Source: an uncultured Alphaproteobacteria bacterium (GTDB lineage: Bacteria; Pseudomonadota; Alphaproteobacteria; Rhodobacterales; Rhodobacteraceae). Taken from it: DNA of 61,362 bases. Location of the stretch: positions 1-61,362 of the forward strand of contig CABZEW010000007.1 of NCBI GenBank assembly GCA_902524845.1. The letters run 5' to 3'. The translations under genes were made by a program, and so were the position numbers. The notes beneath the pieces were generated by a model, which had not been told where the DNA came from, did no database searches, and saw only the letters and a program-made list of their open reading frames with translations. Positions 17,407 to 26,590 of this stretch are shown piece after piece; the stretch's first letter is position 1; every line of letters begins with the position of its first letter.

Positions 17407-18135
17407 ATGGAAAACAGATTGTTAAATAAGTTTTGGAAGTTCTCAAACCCAGTACTTTTCAAAAAACTAGCAAAAATCATATCACCGTTGGCAGGTTTAA
17501 TAGCTGTCTTAACAATTATACCTGGCTTAGTTTGGGGGGTATTCTTTACAAGCCCAGACTATAAACAAATGGAGACTGTTAAAATAATATTTATCCACGT
17601 TCCTGCAGCATTCTTAGCAATAAACATATACCTTATGATGACCATAACATCACTTGTTTGGTTGATCAGACGTCACTTCGTAAGCGCGTTAGCAGCCAAA
17701 TCATCAGCAATGATTGGTGTAACAATGACTATTGTTACAATAATTACTGGAAGTCTATGGGGCAGCAGCACTTGGGGTACTTATTGGGTTTGGGACCCTC
17801 GGCTAACTTCATTCGCAATCCTTCTATGCTTTTACGTTGGATATATACTTTTATGGCAGTCAATAAAATCTTTAGAAACTGCAGCGAGTGTTACATCTTT
17901 ATTTTGTATAGTAGGGTCAGTTTTCGCCCTACTTTCGAGGTACATTGTTTTTTTTATAGACCAAGGTCTACACCAAGGCCCAACTTTGTCACTTGATCAG
18001 GAAAAAAATATTGATAATAGCTATTATTTTCCCCTTATTCTAACTATGGTAGGATTTTCTTCTCTTTTTGTTTATCTCGTACTCGTACGGACGACTACGG
18101 AGCTTTATAAATATAAACTCAAATTAATAGGTTAG
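17407..18135 (+). CDS. ccmC: Heme-handling membrane protein CcmC
   Basis: A 242-residue protein with six membrane spans. The tryptophan-rich periplasmic WWD-like heme motif is present as WGSSTWGTYWVWDPRLTS (about residues 118-135), along with conserved histidines (IFIHVPAAF early, and a later HQGPTLS). CcmC delivers heme to the chaperone CcmE. Position between ccmB and ccmD agrees. No anomaly seen. Confidence 0.95.
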   Translation: MENRLLNKFWKFSNPVLFKKLAKIISPLAGLIAVLTIIPGLVWGVFFTSPDYKQMETVKIIFIHVPAAFLAINIYLMMTITSLVWLIRRHFVSALAAKSSAMIGVTMTIVTIITGSLWGSSTWGTYWVWDPRLTSFAILLCFYVGYILLWQSIKSLETAASVTSLFCIVGSVFALLSRYIVFFIDQGLHQGPTLSLDQEKNIDNSYYFPLILTMVGFSSLFVYLVLVRTTTELYKYKLKLIG

Positions 18136-18146
18136 GTCAAATACGA

Positions 18147-18302
18147 ATGTTAGAAATATTTGGCAAGTTTTCCTTTGTAATTATTTCGTCCTATGCAAGC
18201 GCTATTTCCCTTATATTAGCTCTCATCGTACAGACCTTAATGTCCAATGTTAAGACGCATAGAGAACTAAGAAAAAAAGAAACTGAAAATGGATCAAATT
18301 AA
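18147..18302 (+). CDS. ccmD: Cytochrome c maturation small protein CcmD
   Basis: A 51-residue frame starting MLEIFGKFSFVIISSYA, with one hydrophobic segment (about residues 9-32) and a basic tail with the HRELRKKE pattern. This is the usual CcmD form: one membrane anchor plus a charged helix that stabilises CcmC-CcmE. It fills the gap between ccmC and ccmG and overlaps the start of ccmG by 14 bases. Identification rests on size, topology and location. Confidence 0.85.
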   Translation: MLEIFGKFSFVIISSYASAISLILALIVQTLMSNVKTHRELRKKETENGSN

Positions 18303-18855
18303 CTTCAAAATAATTTTAGTGATACCATTCTTTGTATTGCTTTGCCTTTCCTTATTTGTTTTTTACGCATACAAAATTGAGATCATAAATGGAAAGTTAA
18401 ATATTAAATCTAATATTTCTCAACAAATTAAAAGTAATTTAATTGGGCAAAAAAAGCCTAACTTTTATTTAACTTCTCTAAAGGGCTACGAGGTTCCTCA
18501 AGATAAGCACCTTGACATTGCGGACTTCAAACTGATTAACTTTTGGGCCAGCTGGTGTGCTCCTTGCAGAGCAGAACATAGCACTTTAATGTCGATACAA
18601 AAGAATGGCTACCCTATAATTGGGGTGAATTATAAAGATAGTTTTTCAAATGCTGAAGAGTTTCTTACGGAATTAGGCAACCCCTATATAGCAATCGGTT
18701 CTGACACATCGGGAAAAACGGCCATAGACTGGGGAGTTTACGGAATTCCTGAAACTTTTCTTCTCGATAAAGAGAACAAGATTTTGGTTAGAATTGCGGG
18801 CCCCATAACACGGACGATTTATGAGAACCAACTTAAAGAATACCTTGAGCGATAA
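18289..18855 (+). CDS. ccmG: Thiol:disulfide interchange protein CcmG/DsbE
   Basis: A 188-residue membrane-anchored thioredoxin-like protein: an N-terminal anchor (about residues 8-28), then a thioredoxin fold with the active site WASWCAPCRAEH (Cys90, Cys93), and the cis-Pro region GVYGIPETFLLD. It keeps the apocytochrome heme-binding cysteines reduced in the periplasm. Last gene of the ccm operon. It ends 2 bases before the convergent yciB gene. Confidence 0.94.
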   Translation: MDQINFKIILVIPFFVLLCLSLFVFYAYKIEIINGKLNIKSNISQQIKSNLIGQKKPNFYLTSLKGYEVPQDKHLDIADFKLINFWASWCAPCRAEHSTLMSIQKNGYPIIGVNYKDSFSNAEEFLTELGNPYIAIGSDTSGKTAIDWGVYGIPETFLLDKENKILVRIAGPITRTIYENQLKEYLER

Positions 18856-18857
18856 AT

Positions 18858-19460
18858 CTAATTTTCTTTATCAACAAGGTATTTTTGAAATAATCTATAT
18901 TGAAAAGCGAAGAAGAGTAAACTTAAAATTGGCATCCCAAAAGTTTTAAAGTTTACCCATTGATCTTGGCCAAAGAATCTCCACACCAACTCATTCAGAA
19001 AGGCAAGACAAATAAAGAATATTATTATTCTTTTTGTGAGGAGCACCCATCCTCTCTCTTCCAGGGCTAGTGTTGAACCCATTAGAGTTTTTAACAAGCT
19101 TCTATTTCTCATTAGACCTGCGATCAAAATAATCGCAAAACTTAGATAAATGATCGTAGGCTTCATTTTTATAAATGTAGGATCTCTAAACCAAATGGTT
19201 AATGCGCCAAAAAAAATAACTAAAAGCGCTGTAATAACCGACATTTTAGATATTGTTCGTAAAATTAGATAGCTCAAAACCGATGCTACCAAAAGGACGG
19301 GCACGAAAACCTTCGTCGCAAAGATTATCTTTTCAACAGATAGGTCCTCACCTGTTAGGTTGTTTGAGTTAGGAAAGTAGTAATAGGCTAGAAAAAACGT
19401 TATCAACGGTACAAATTCTAAGATGCTCTTTGTAAGTGAGTTTTCTTCTTTATTTTTCAT
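18858..19460 (-). CDS. yciB: Inner-membrane protein YciB (septation protein A / IspZ family)
   Basis: A polytopic protein of about 200 residues with five to six spans, containing family features PLITFFLAYYYFPN near the start, the GALTIWFRDPTFIKMKPTIIY segment and LNELVWRF. YciB is linked to envelope synthesis and cell division. The ATG at 19460 overlaps the end of ftsY by a few bases; another in-frame ATG lies at 19484. Adjacent to ftsY as in many Rhodobacterales. Confidence 0.9.
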   Translation of the reverse strand: MKNKEENSLTKSILEFVPLITFFLAYYYFPNSNNLTGEDLSVEKIIFATKVFVPVLLVASVLSYLILRTISKMSVITALLVIFFGALTIWFRDPTFIKMKPTIIYLSFAIILIAGLMRNRSLLKTLMGSTLALEERGWVLLTKRIIIFFICLAFLNELVWRFFGQDQWVNFKTFGMPILSLLFFAFQYRLFQKYLVDKEN

Positions 19461-19464
19461 GCGA

Positions 19465-20622
19465 TTACTCCCTAAAATCTCCAATCAAAGCTGTTGCAAA
19501 TTCTTCCGGATCAAAAGCTTGGAGATCATCCAATGTCTCGCCAACTCCGATCGCATGTATTGGCAACTTAAATCTGTCAGCAACCGATATGAGGATGCCC
19601 CCTTTTGCGCTACCATCCAGCTTAGTCATTATTATCCCAGTAACATTAACCATCTGTTGAAAAACCTCTACTTGAGAAATAATATTTTGTCCAGTAGTTG
19701 CATCGAGAACTAAAATAATATTTTCGGGAGCTTCATTTTTTACTTTTTTAATTACATTAACAACCTTTACCAACTCTTGCATCAGGTCTGTTTTGTTTTG
19801 CAATCTGCCTGCTGTATCAATAAACAAAAGGTCCATCTTGTCATGTATTGCTTTTTCTACAGACTTATAGGCTAATGAAGCTGGGTCAGATCCCTGCTCG
19901 GCTTTTATAATTGGTACATCCACCCTCTCAGCCCAAACAGACAGCTGCTCAATCGCAGCAGCTCGAAAAGTATCGCCTGCTCCGATCATTACTGATTTAC
20001 CCGCCATTTTGAATTGGGAGGCAAGCTTACCAATTGTTGTTGTCTTTCCAGAGCCATTCACGCCTACGACTAAAACTATTTGTGGGGTTGATTTATAAAT
20101 AGGAATTGGTTTAGCTATGGGCTCTAGTATCATTGTTATCTCTTCTATGAGATACTGCTTGAGCTGCGTCACCGCAATTTTTTTTCCGTATGCTTTCGAA
20201 AAAATTTTTTCTGAAATCTTTAAAGCTGTTTTACTACCCACATCGGATGAAATTAAAATATCTTCAAGTCTTTCTAAAAACTCTTCATCAAATAGGACTT
20301 TTCTTGCGTCTGTCTTGCTCCTCAATAAATCCAGAGCTTTTTTTACAACTGATTTAGCTGTTGCTTCTTTTGGAACGTCTTTGTTAGGATCCGAATTTTT
20401 GGTTATGTTTTCTTCTAGTGAAATTGTGCTTTGTTCAGGCCTATTTATTTCGTTTGACTTTACTTCATTTTTTTCTAGTTCTTCTTCAATAGATTTTTTG
20501 CCAAGATCTACCTCGACTTCAGTTTCTGAAACCTCGTTGACGACCTCATCTAAACTTTTTGTAAACTTTGAACTGGAATTAAATAATTTATTTGTGAGCT
20601 TTTTGAAAAATCCCGTTACCAT
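19465..20622 (-). CDS. ftsY: Signal recognition particle receptor FtsY
   Basis: A 385-residue SRP GTPase, receptor for Ffh-ribosome complexes at the inner membrane. The N-terminal A region (about residues 20-90) is acidic and lysine-rich. The NG domain follows with G1 GVNGSGKTTT (about 187-196), DTFRAAAIEQL (217-227), DTAGRLQNKTDL (269-280) and TKLDGSAKGG. All GTPase motifs are intact. Transcribed into yciB. Confidence 0.96.
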   Translation of the reverse strand: MVTGFFKKLTNKLFNSSSKFTKSLDEVVNEVSETEVEVDLGKKSIEEELEKNEVKSNEINRPEQSTISLEENITKNSDPNKDVPKEATAKSVVKKALDLLRSKTDARKVLFDEEFLERLEDILISSDVGSKTALKISEKIFSKAYGKKIAVTQLKQYLIEEITMILEPIAKPIPIYKSTPQIVLVVGVNGSGKTTTIGKLASQFKMAGKSVMIGAGDTFRAAAIEQLSVWAERVDVPIIKAEQGSDPASLAYKSVEKAIHDKMDLLFIDTAGRLQNKTDLMQELVKVVNVIKKVKNEAPENIILVLDATTGQNIISQVEVFQQMVNVTGIIMTKLDGSAKGGILISVADRFKLPIHAIGVGETLDDLQAFDPEEFATALIGDFRE

Positions 20623-20640
20623 TTTTTAACATCCAATTTT

Positions 20641-21987
20641 TTACTTGTCCGTTCTTACTTTTATTTTACCGTCAGACCATTCAACTGTAAGGGCACTTTC
20701 GCCCTTTAATTGAGATTTTGAGCTAACGATTTTTTTCTCTTCATCTCTTATGACAGAATATCCCCTAAACAAGACTTTTTTATAACTAACACTTTCCAGC
20801 AACCTGGATAAAGATAATAAGTCTTCAGACTTTTTACTAAAACCATTCGAAAGGTGCTTGATCGCAGCTTTATCTAGTAAGGCTACTCGCGTTTTTGTAT
20901 CATTTACAAAATAGAAAATTTGCTTCAGCTTGGATGACAGATCCTTATCTAATAGTTTAATCCTATTGGTCATCAGGGAAAATGCATCTTTAATAAGATT
21001 ATCGAGTTTCATTACGTTCATTGTAAGCGATTTCTTCATATCGTTAAGGTTTTGATATGGGTTCTTTAGTTTTGCAGCGAATTGGTTAAGCAAGGAAATT
21101 TTTAAAAATGTTCTTTTATCTACAATATGTTTCAAACTCGTTGAGAGATAATTTAATTGCCCCAAAATTTCAGTACGACTTGGCAGGGCGATCTCTACTG
21201 CTGCGGTTGGAGTTGGGGCTCTCTTGTCTGCTACAAGATCGATCAACGTTGTATCAGTTTCATGACCAATGGCTGATATGATAGGGATTTTTGCTTCTGA
21301 TACTGCTCTAACTAGTTTTTCGTCATTGAATGGCCATAAATCTTCAAATGAACCCCCTCCCCTGGCAATGATTAATAAGTCTGGCCTTAGCCCTCTAATT
21401 TCCACTTTTTCCTGATGGAAAAAATCGATTCCTTCTATTACTTCTGTCGCACAATTATCTCCTTGAACAGTAACTGGGAAAACAATAACTTTTACATGAA
21501 ATCTTGCTTCAACTCTATTTAGGATATCTTTTAAAACTGCTCCAGATATTGATGTTATGACGCCTACGCTAAGAGGATAATTTGGTAAATTTAATTTTTT
21601 TTCTTTACTAAATAACCCTTCACCCGCGAGTTTTTCTCTTCGCTTGTTTAACATTGCAAGGAGCGCACCAACTCCCGATGCTTGTATATCTTCTACAATT
21701 ATTTGATATCTGCTATGCCCAGGAAAAGACGATAATCGACCTACTAAAACCACTTCATTTCCTTCTTCGATAAGATCTCTTTCAGTTATTTTAGTGCCTC
21801 GCCATACCACGCTAGCTAATATTGATCTTTCATCTTTCAGATCAAAATATATGTGACCGGAGGCTGGCCTACTAACTCGTCCCAATTCACCCTTAACCCT
21901 TACATATTCAAATTGTGTTTCTAATGTCCTTTTTATTGATTGGGATAAGGTAGTAACGGTAAACTCTGGTATATTTTCTCTTTTCAT
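20641..21987 (-). CDS. xseA: Exodeoxyribonuclease VII large subunit
   Basis: A 448-residue XseA. It has the N-terminal OB-fold (VRVKGELGRVSRPASGHIYFDLKD), then the catalytic region with GVITSISGAVLKDILNR, LIIARGGGSFEDLWPFNDE and ISAIGHETDTTLIDLVAD, and a coiled-coil-rich C-terminus. With XseB it degrades single-stranded DNA during repair. Divergent from purD with an 82-base gap. The xseB partner is not in the window. Confidence 0.95.
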   Translation of the reverse strand: MKRENIPEFTVTTLSQSIKRTLETQFEYVRVKGELGRVSRPASGHIYFDLKDERSILASVVWRGTKITERDLIEEGNEVVLVGRLSSFPGHSRYQIIVEDIQASGVGALLAMLNKRREKLAGEGLFSKEKKLNLPNYPLSVGVITSISGAVLKDILNRVEARFHVKVIVFPVTVQGDNCATEVIEGIDFFHQEKVEIRGLRPDLLIIARGGGSFEDLWPFNDEKLVRAVSEAKIPIISAIGHETDTTLIDLVADKRAPTPTAAVEIALPSRTEILGQLNYLSTSLKHIVDKRTFLKISLLNQFAAKLKNPYQNLNDMKKSLTMNVMKLDNLIKDAFSLMTNRIKLLDKDLSSKLKQIFYFVNDTKTRVALLDKAAIKHLSNGFSKKSEDLLSLSRLLESVSYKKVLFRGYSVIRDEEKKIVSSKSQLKGESALTVEWSDGKIKVRTDK

Positions 21988-22069
21988 AACCTTTAAATAA
22001 TAGTTTCTTTTTTATTTCTTTATTTAATTAACTCTATGAGTATCATGACCGATAAGGATTGGAAAGAAC

Positions 22070-23326
22070 ATGAAAATTTTGGTTATTGGAAACGGCGCCC
22101 GCGAGCACGCATTGACTTGGGCTATATCCCAAAATCCAAGATGTACTAAAATTTACTGTAGCCCAGGTAACGCTGGAACTGCAATGCTAGCAACTAATTT
22201 AGATATCGATATAACATCGAATAACAAGATTATAGAAATATGTTTAAAGCATTCTATAGATATAGTAGTTGTAGGGCCCGAGAAGCAATTTGAGCAGGGA
22301 ATAACAAACGCCCTTAAAGAGAAAAAGATCTTAATTTTTGGGCCAACTAGAGAAGCCTCACAATTAGAAACCTCGAAATCCTTCACAAAAATTATGTGCA
22401 GGCACAAAAATATTCCTACTGGAAATTATGAAATTTTTTCAAGCGAAGATGAAGCAAAGAACTTTTTGAGGGCACAACCAAAACCATATGTAATTAAAGC
22501 AGACGGTCTGGCTGCAGGAAAGGGGGTTTTAGTTTCTAGCGATTTTGAGGAAGGCAAACAATTTATCAGTTCGATATTTAACGGAAAAATTGGAGCAGAA
22601 AAAAATAAAGTTATAATTGAAGAGTACCTTGAAGGGCATGAAATGAGCGTTTTTTTCGCTGTTGACAGAAATACAATTAAGTGCATTGGAAGTGCGCAAG
22701 ACTATAAGAGAGCCTTTGATCAGGATCGTGGCCCGAACACGGGTGGGATGGGTTCCTTTTCGCCATCCCCCTTACTAAATGAAAGAAATTTGGAAAGGAT
22801 AGTTAATAAAATAGTTAAACCAACCTTAGAATACATGAGAGAAATTGGCAGTGAATTTTCAGGGATACTCTATACCGGGCTAATTTTAAATAGTGGAGAG
22901 CCAAAGCTCATTGAATATAATGTCCGCTTTGGTGATCCTGAGTGTCAGACACTTTGTATTCGATTGGGTGCTCAGGTTTTAGATATATATTTTAGCGGTG
23001 CAAAAAATGAATTATCTAATTTATCTATTAATGAAGCCAATGATAGTGCAATAACTGTAATCGTCGCAGAAAAAGGATATCCTAGCAATCCAAAGAGTGG
23101 TTGTGAACTAAACGATATAGTAAACACAAAATATGATAATGAATTAAAAATTTTTCATGCGGGTACATATTTTGAAAACAACTCTTTGCGTAATACCGGA
23201 GGACGAATTTTTAGTTTCACAGTCAGAAGCACAGATTTGAATAAAGCCAGAGCTATAGCTTATAAACAGTTAAAAAGGATAAAAAATGAAAATGTTTTTT
23301 ATCGAACAGATATAGGCAGAGAGTAA
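22070..23326 (+). CDS. purD: Phosphoribosylamine-glycine ligase
   Basis: A 418-residue GAR synthetase, second enzyme of purine synthesis, joining glycine to phosphoribosylamine with ATP. It starts MKILVIGNGAREHAL. The ATP-grasp core shows VIKADGLAAGKGVLV, RGPNTGGMGSFSP and LIEYNVRFGDPECQ. Full length. The convergent ferredoxin gene ends 1 base past its stop. Confidence 0.97.
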   Translation: MKILVIGNGAREHALTWAISQNPRCTKIYCSPGNAGTAMLATNLDIDITSNNKIIEICLKHSIDIVVVGPEKQFEQGITNALKEKKILIFGPTREASQLETSKSFTKIMCRHKNIPTGNYEIFSSEDEAKNFLRAQPKPYVIKADGLAAGKGVLVSSDFEEGKQFISSIFNGKIGAEKNKVIIEEYLEGHEMSVFFAVDRNTIKCIGSAQDYKRAFDQDRGPNTGGMGSFSPSPLLNERNLERIVNKIVKPTLEYMREIGSEFSGILYTGLILNSGEPKLIEYNVRFGDPECQTLCIRLGAQVLDIYFSGAKNELSNLSINEANDSAITVIVAEKGYPSNPKSGCELNDIVNTKYDNELKIFHAGTYFENNSLRNTGGRIFSFTVRSTDLNKARAIAYKQLKRIKNENVFYRTDIGRE

Positions 23327-23327
23327 G

Positions 23328-23690
<363 letters not shown>

Positions 23691-23721
23691 CTAAATTTAA
23701 TCTGTTAAAAACAAAAAAAAT

Positions 23722-23736
23722 GTTCTACTTTTGTTC
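23722..23736 (+). promoter_or_regulatory. LexA (SOS) box of the alphaproteobacterial type
   Basis: The sequence GTTCTACTTTTGTTC is a perfect GTTC-N7-GTTC direct repeat, the LexA-binding site of alphaproteobacteria. It lies 1 base before the ATG at 23738 of the DnaE2-like fragment and about 70 bases from the divergent ferredoxin start. The motif itself could occur by chance about once in a window of this size, but its location ahead of a piece of an SOS polymerase is unlikely to be chance. Confidence 0.7.
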
Positions 23737-23737
23737 T

Positions 23738-24073
23738 ATGAGTAAACTCTTGGATAAAGATGCTATTTTGACTTGCGCCGAATTATGTTCTCTAGAGAAT
23801 AACTCTTTTGCATCAGTTGCAGGATTTGTGATTGTTAAACAAATGCCCTCAACTGCAAAGGGGACTGTCTTTCTAACATTGGAAGATGAAACGGGAACTT
23901 CAAATATTATTTGTTGGAATAATATTTACAGAAAGTTTAGAAATCAAGTTGTGTTCTCTTCATTTTTACTAGTACACGGAAAGCTGCAGAGAGCAAATGA
24001 AGTTTCTCACCTCATCGCTACCAACGTGAGAGACATCTCAAGTCTTCTAAAACTTATTCCTAACATTAAATAG
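23738..24073 (+). CDS. Orphan C-terminal OB domain of error-prone polymerase DnaE2/ImuC
   Basis: A protein of 111 residues from the chosen ATG (an in-frame ATG at 23720 adds six). It matches only the last about 100 residues of DnaE2/ImuC: VAGFVIVKQMPSTAKGTVFL, then TLEDETGTSNIICWNNIYRKFR and VHGKLQRANEVSHLIA. In DnaE2 this OB fold follows the polymerase domains, none of which are present. There is no room upstream for them. The frame is intact and a LexA box precedes it. Either a kept stand-alone single-strand-DNA-binding domain, or the last remnant of a lost imuA-imuB-dnaE2 operon. It ends 7 bases before degQ (convergent). Confidence 0.8.
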   Translation: MSKLLDKDAILTCAELCSLENNSFASVAGFVIVKQMPSTAKGTVFLTLEDETGTSNIICWNNIYRKFRNQVVFSSFLLVHGKLQRANEVSHLIATNVRDISSLLKLIPNIK

Positions 24074-24080
24074 CATAAAG

Positions 24081-25526
24081 CTACTGGGTAGGCAGGCCAA
24101 TAAATCTCCTCATACCATTTCTAAGTATAAGCATTAGCACAGACGTTTTCTTTGCCCTTTTTGCTTCTTCATTGAGCTTTTTTAGCTCATCCGTTGAAGA
24201 AATTTTAACTCGGTTTACCTGAATAATAACATCTCCCTTTTTTAAACCTTTTTCCTCTGCGACGGATCCTGTCTTTACATCTACTATAACAACGCCCTTA
24301 ATATTCGCATCAATATCAAACTCTTCTGCTACTTCTCTGTTCACATTTGACAAAGTCATTCCCGCGAACTCCACTTTTTTTGAACTTTTCCTCACTGGTT
24401 GACTTGATGCGATATTGTCCTCCAACCGCCCTAGCTTGACATATAACGCCACCTCTTTTCCATCTCTCAATACCTTCACTAACACCTTCTTACCAACGGA
24501 ACTGTCACCAACTATCCTTACTAATTCTCTGGTATCTTTTATTTTCTTATCATCAAATTCAATAATAACATCCCCAGATTTTAAGCCTCCGTTTTTTGCA
24601 GGCCCCTCAGGCACATCTGTAACCAAAGCCCCATCAGTTTTTTCAATACCTAAAGCCTCTGCCACATCTTCAGTGACATCTTGTATTCTAACTCCTAACC
24701 AACCTCTTCTTGTCTCGCCAAAGGTTTTAAGTTGCTCAACTACTTTTTCAACAACTGCTGATGACATAGAGAAACCTATGCCTATGGATCCTCCATTGGG
24801 AGAAAGTATCGCTGTATTAACGCCGATTACTTCTCCTTCCATGTTAAAGAGTGGCCCCCCTGAATTTCCCCTGTTTATAGCAGCATCTGTTTGGATAAAA
24901 TCATCATAGGATCCGCTTAAAGCTCTTCCTCTTGCCGAAATAATACCAGCAGAAACTGAGAACCCTTGCCCTAAAGGATTACCGATCGCTAACACCCAGT
25001 CACCCACTTTGGCTTTATTGCTATCTCCAAAGCTTACAAAATTTAATTTATCTTGCGCCCTAACCTTTAAGAGAGCTATGTCTGTTTTAGGGTCGGTGCC
25101 AACTACACTTGCTTCCATTAAGCGACCGTCAAAGAATTCAATTTCTATCTGGTCTGCATTTTCTATTACGTGATTGTTAGTTACAACATAACCATTATCA
25201 GAAATGATAAACCCCGACCCAAGAGCAGTACCTCTTCTCTGCCTTCTGGGCGCGCCGTTTTTCTCTCTATCCATAAAATCTCTAAATAGATCTTCAAACG
25301 GCGATCCGGGGGGAAGCTGCGGGTTTAGTTCCTGCCTATTAGGTACTGTTGAGCTAGTAGTTATGTTGACCACTGACGGGCTAAGTTTCTCAACTAGGTC
25401 GCTAAAACTGTATGGAGCTTCTTTTCCAAAACCTGCGTTGCTGTAAATAAGAAATACCAAAGCTAATAACGATCCTAGAATATGAGGATAATAAATTTCT
25501 ATGAATTTCTTTTTCAAAAAGTTCAT
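24081..25526 (-). CDS. degQ: Periplasmic serine protease, DegP/DegQ (Do) family
   Basis: A 481-residue Do-type protease: N-terminal membrane anchor or signal (about residues 15-33), trypsin-like domain with His119 (VVTNNHVIEN), Asp149 (KTDIALLKV) and Ser222 (RGNSGGPLFN), then two PDZ domains (about 280-370 and 390-475). It degrades or refolds damaged envelope proteins. It follows hflK-hflC-DUF2065 in the same direction, 12 bases on, so envelope quality-control genes are grouped. Confidence 0.95.
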   Translation of the reverse strand: MNFLKKKFIEIYYPHILGSLLALVFLIYSNAGFGKEAPYSFSDLVEKLSPSVVNITTSSTVPNRQELNPQLPPGSPFEDLFRDFMDREKNGAPRRQRRGTALGSGFIISDNGYVVTNNHVIENADQIEIEFFDGRLMEASVVGTDPKTDIALLKVRAQDKLNFVSFGDSNKAKVGDWVLAIGNPLGQGFSVSAGIISARGRALSGSYDDFIQTDAAINRGNSGGPLFNMEGEVIGVNTAILSPNGGSIGIGFSMSSAVVEKVVEQLKTFGETRRGWLGVRIQDVTEDVAEALGIEKTDGALVTDVPEGPAKNGGLKSGDVIIEFDDKKIKDTRELVRIVGDSSVGKKVLVKVLRDGKEVALYVKLGRLEDNIASSQPVRKSSKKVEFAGMTLSNVNREVAEEFDIDANIKGVVIVDVKTGSVAEEKGLKKGDVIIQVNRVKISSTDELKKLNEEAKRAKKTSVLMLILRNGMRRFIGLPTQ

Positions 25527-25538
25527 TGTGATCCCATT

Positions 25539-25727
25539 TTAAATATCTGTAACACCAATAAGTATTATCCCAATAGCCATCATAAGTAAGCCTATTCTTG
25601 ATAAGTACTTATTAGAAACAATCGAGATTTGACTCAGGGTTCTTTTGAGTCTCTCAGGTACAATAGCTAAAAAAAACCCCTCAAATACAATGACTGATCC
25701 TAGGGCAAACAGCACTTTTTGTATCAC
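25539..25727 (-). CDS. DUF2065 small membrane protein
   Basis: A 62-residue protein with two hydrophobic spans and the central motif ALGSVIVFEGFFLAIVPERLK typical of DUF2065 (YjeT-like). Its start overlaps the hflC stop by 4 bases (ATGA). It is found next to hflKC in many proteobacteria; function unknown, but co-expression with HflKC suggests a part in that membrane complex. Confidence 0.88.
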   Translation of the reverse strand: MIQKVLFALGSVIVFEGFFLAIVPERLKRTLSQISIVSNKYLSRIGLLMMAIGIILIGVTDI

Positions 25728-26590
25728 TCCTTTTCGCTTTCTTTAATGTAGTCAAAAAACTCTGAATTAGGACTTATGACCATTGTCGTATTCGAGCCTG
25801 TCATCGACTGCTCATAAGCAATCAAAGATCTCGTAAAAGCATAAAATTCTGGATCTCTACCGAACGCATCTGCAAAAATCTTAGTTGTTAAGGCGTCAGC
25901 TGTACCCCTTATAATTTCAGCTTCTTTCTTTGCCTCGGAAACAGTCTCAACAGCCTTCCTGTCGGCCTCCGCTCTTACTATCTGAGCCGCTTCTTGACCT
26001 CTAGCTCTCTCGTCAGCAGCCATTCTTTCCCTTTCGGCCTGCATCCTCCTAAACGTGGCAGCCAAGTTCTGAGTAGGCAGATCCGCCCGCTTTATTCTGA
26101 CATCAACTATCTCGACGCCCAAGCCTTTCGACTCTATCTTTGCGCTCTCGGTTATTCTTGTCATGAGCTCAATTCTGTCTGTTGATAAGACTGCATTCGA
26201 CGTAACTGACCCAAGAACCTCTCTCAAAGCTGCATTTAAAATTCTTTCGAGCCGGCTCTCGGCTGTAACTATGCCACCGGTTCCAACAGCTTGTCTAAAT
26301 TGAACAACGTTTATAATCCTATATCTCGCAAACGCATCTACTACCAATCTTCTGTCATCAAGAGGTGTCACCTCCAGTGGCATTGTGTCAAGGGACAATA
26401 TCCTGTCGTCGTATCTAACTACCTGTTGTATGAATGGGATTTTAAAGGCCAAACCGGGATCTTCTTTAACATCTGAAACTTGTCCAAACTGCAAAACAAG
26501 CGCCTTCTGTCGCTCATCAACCACGAACACCGAAGAGTAGGCGACAAGTGCTGTAAGTACTACTACTATTGATATAATTCGTAAAAACAT
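25724..26590 (-). CDS. hflC: HflC, regulator of FtsH protease
   Basis: A 288-residue SPFH/prohibitin-domain protein with one N-terminal membrane span, periplasmic SPFH domain and a helical region (RRMQAERERMAADERARGQEAAQIVRAE is recognisable). With HflK it forms a large cage around FtsH at the inner membrane. Its start overlaps the hflK stop by 1 base. Intact. Confidence 0.95.
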   Translation of the reverse strand: MFLRIISIVVVLTALVAYSSVFVVDERQKALVLQFGQVSDVKEDPGLAFKIPFIQQVVRYDDRILSLDTMPLEVTPLDDRRLVVDAFARYRIINVVQFRQAVGTGGIVTAESRLERILNAALREVLGSVTSNAVLSTDRIELMTRITESAKIESKGLGVEIVDVRIKRADLPTQNLAATFRRMQAERERMAADERARGQEAAQIVRAEADRKAVETVSEAKKEAEIIRGTADALTTKIFADAFGRDPEFYAFTRSLIAYEQSMTGSNTTMVISPNSEFFDYIKESEKE

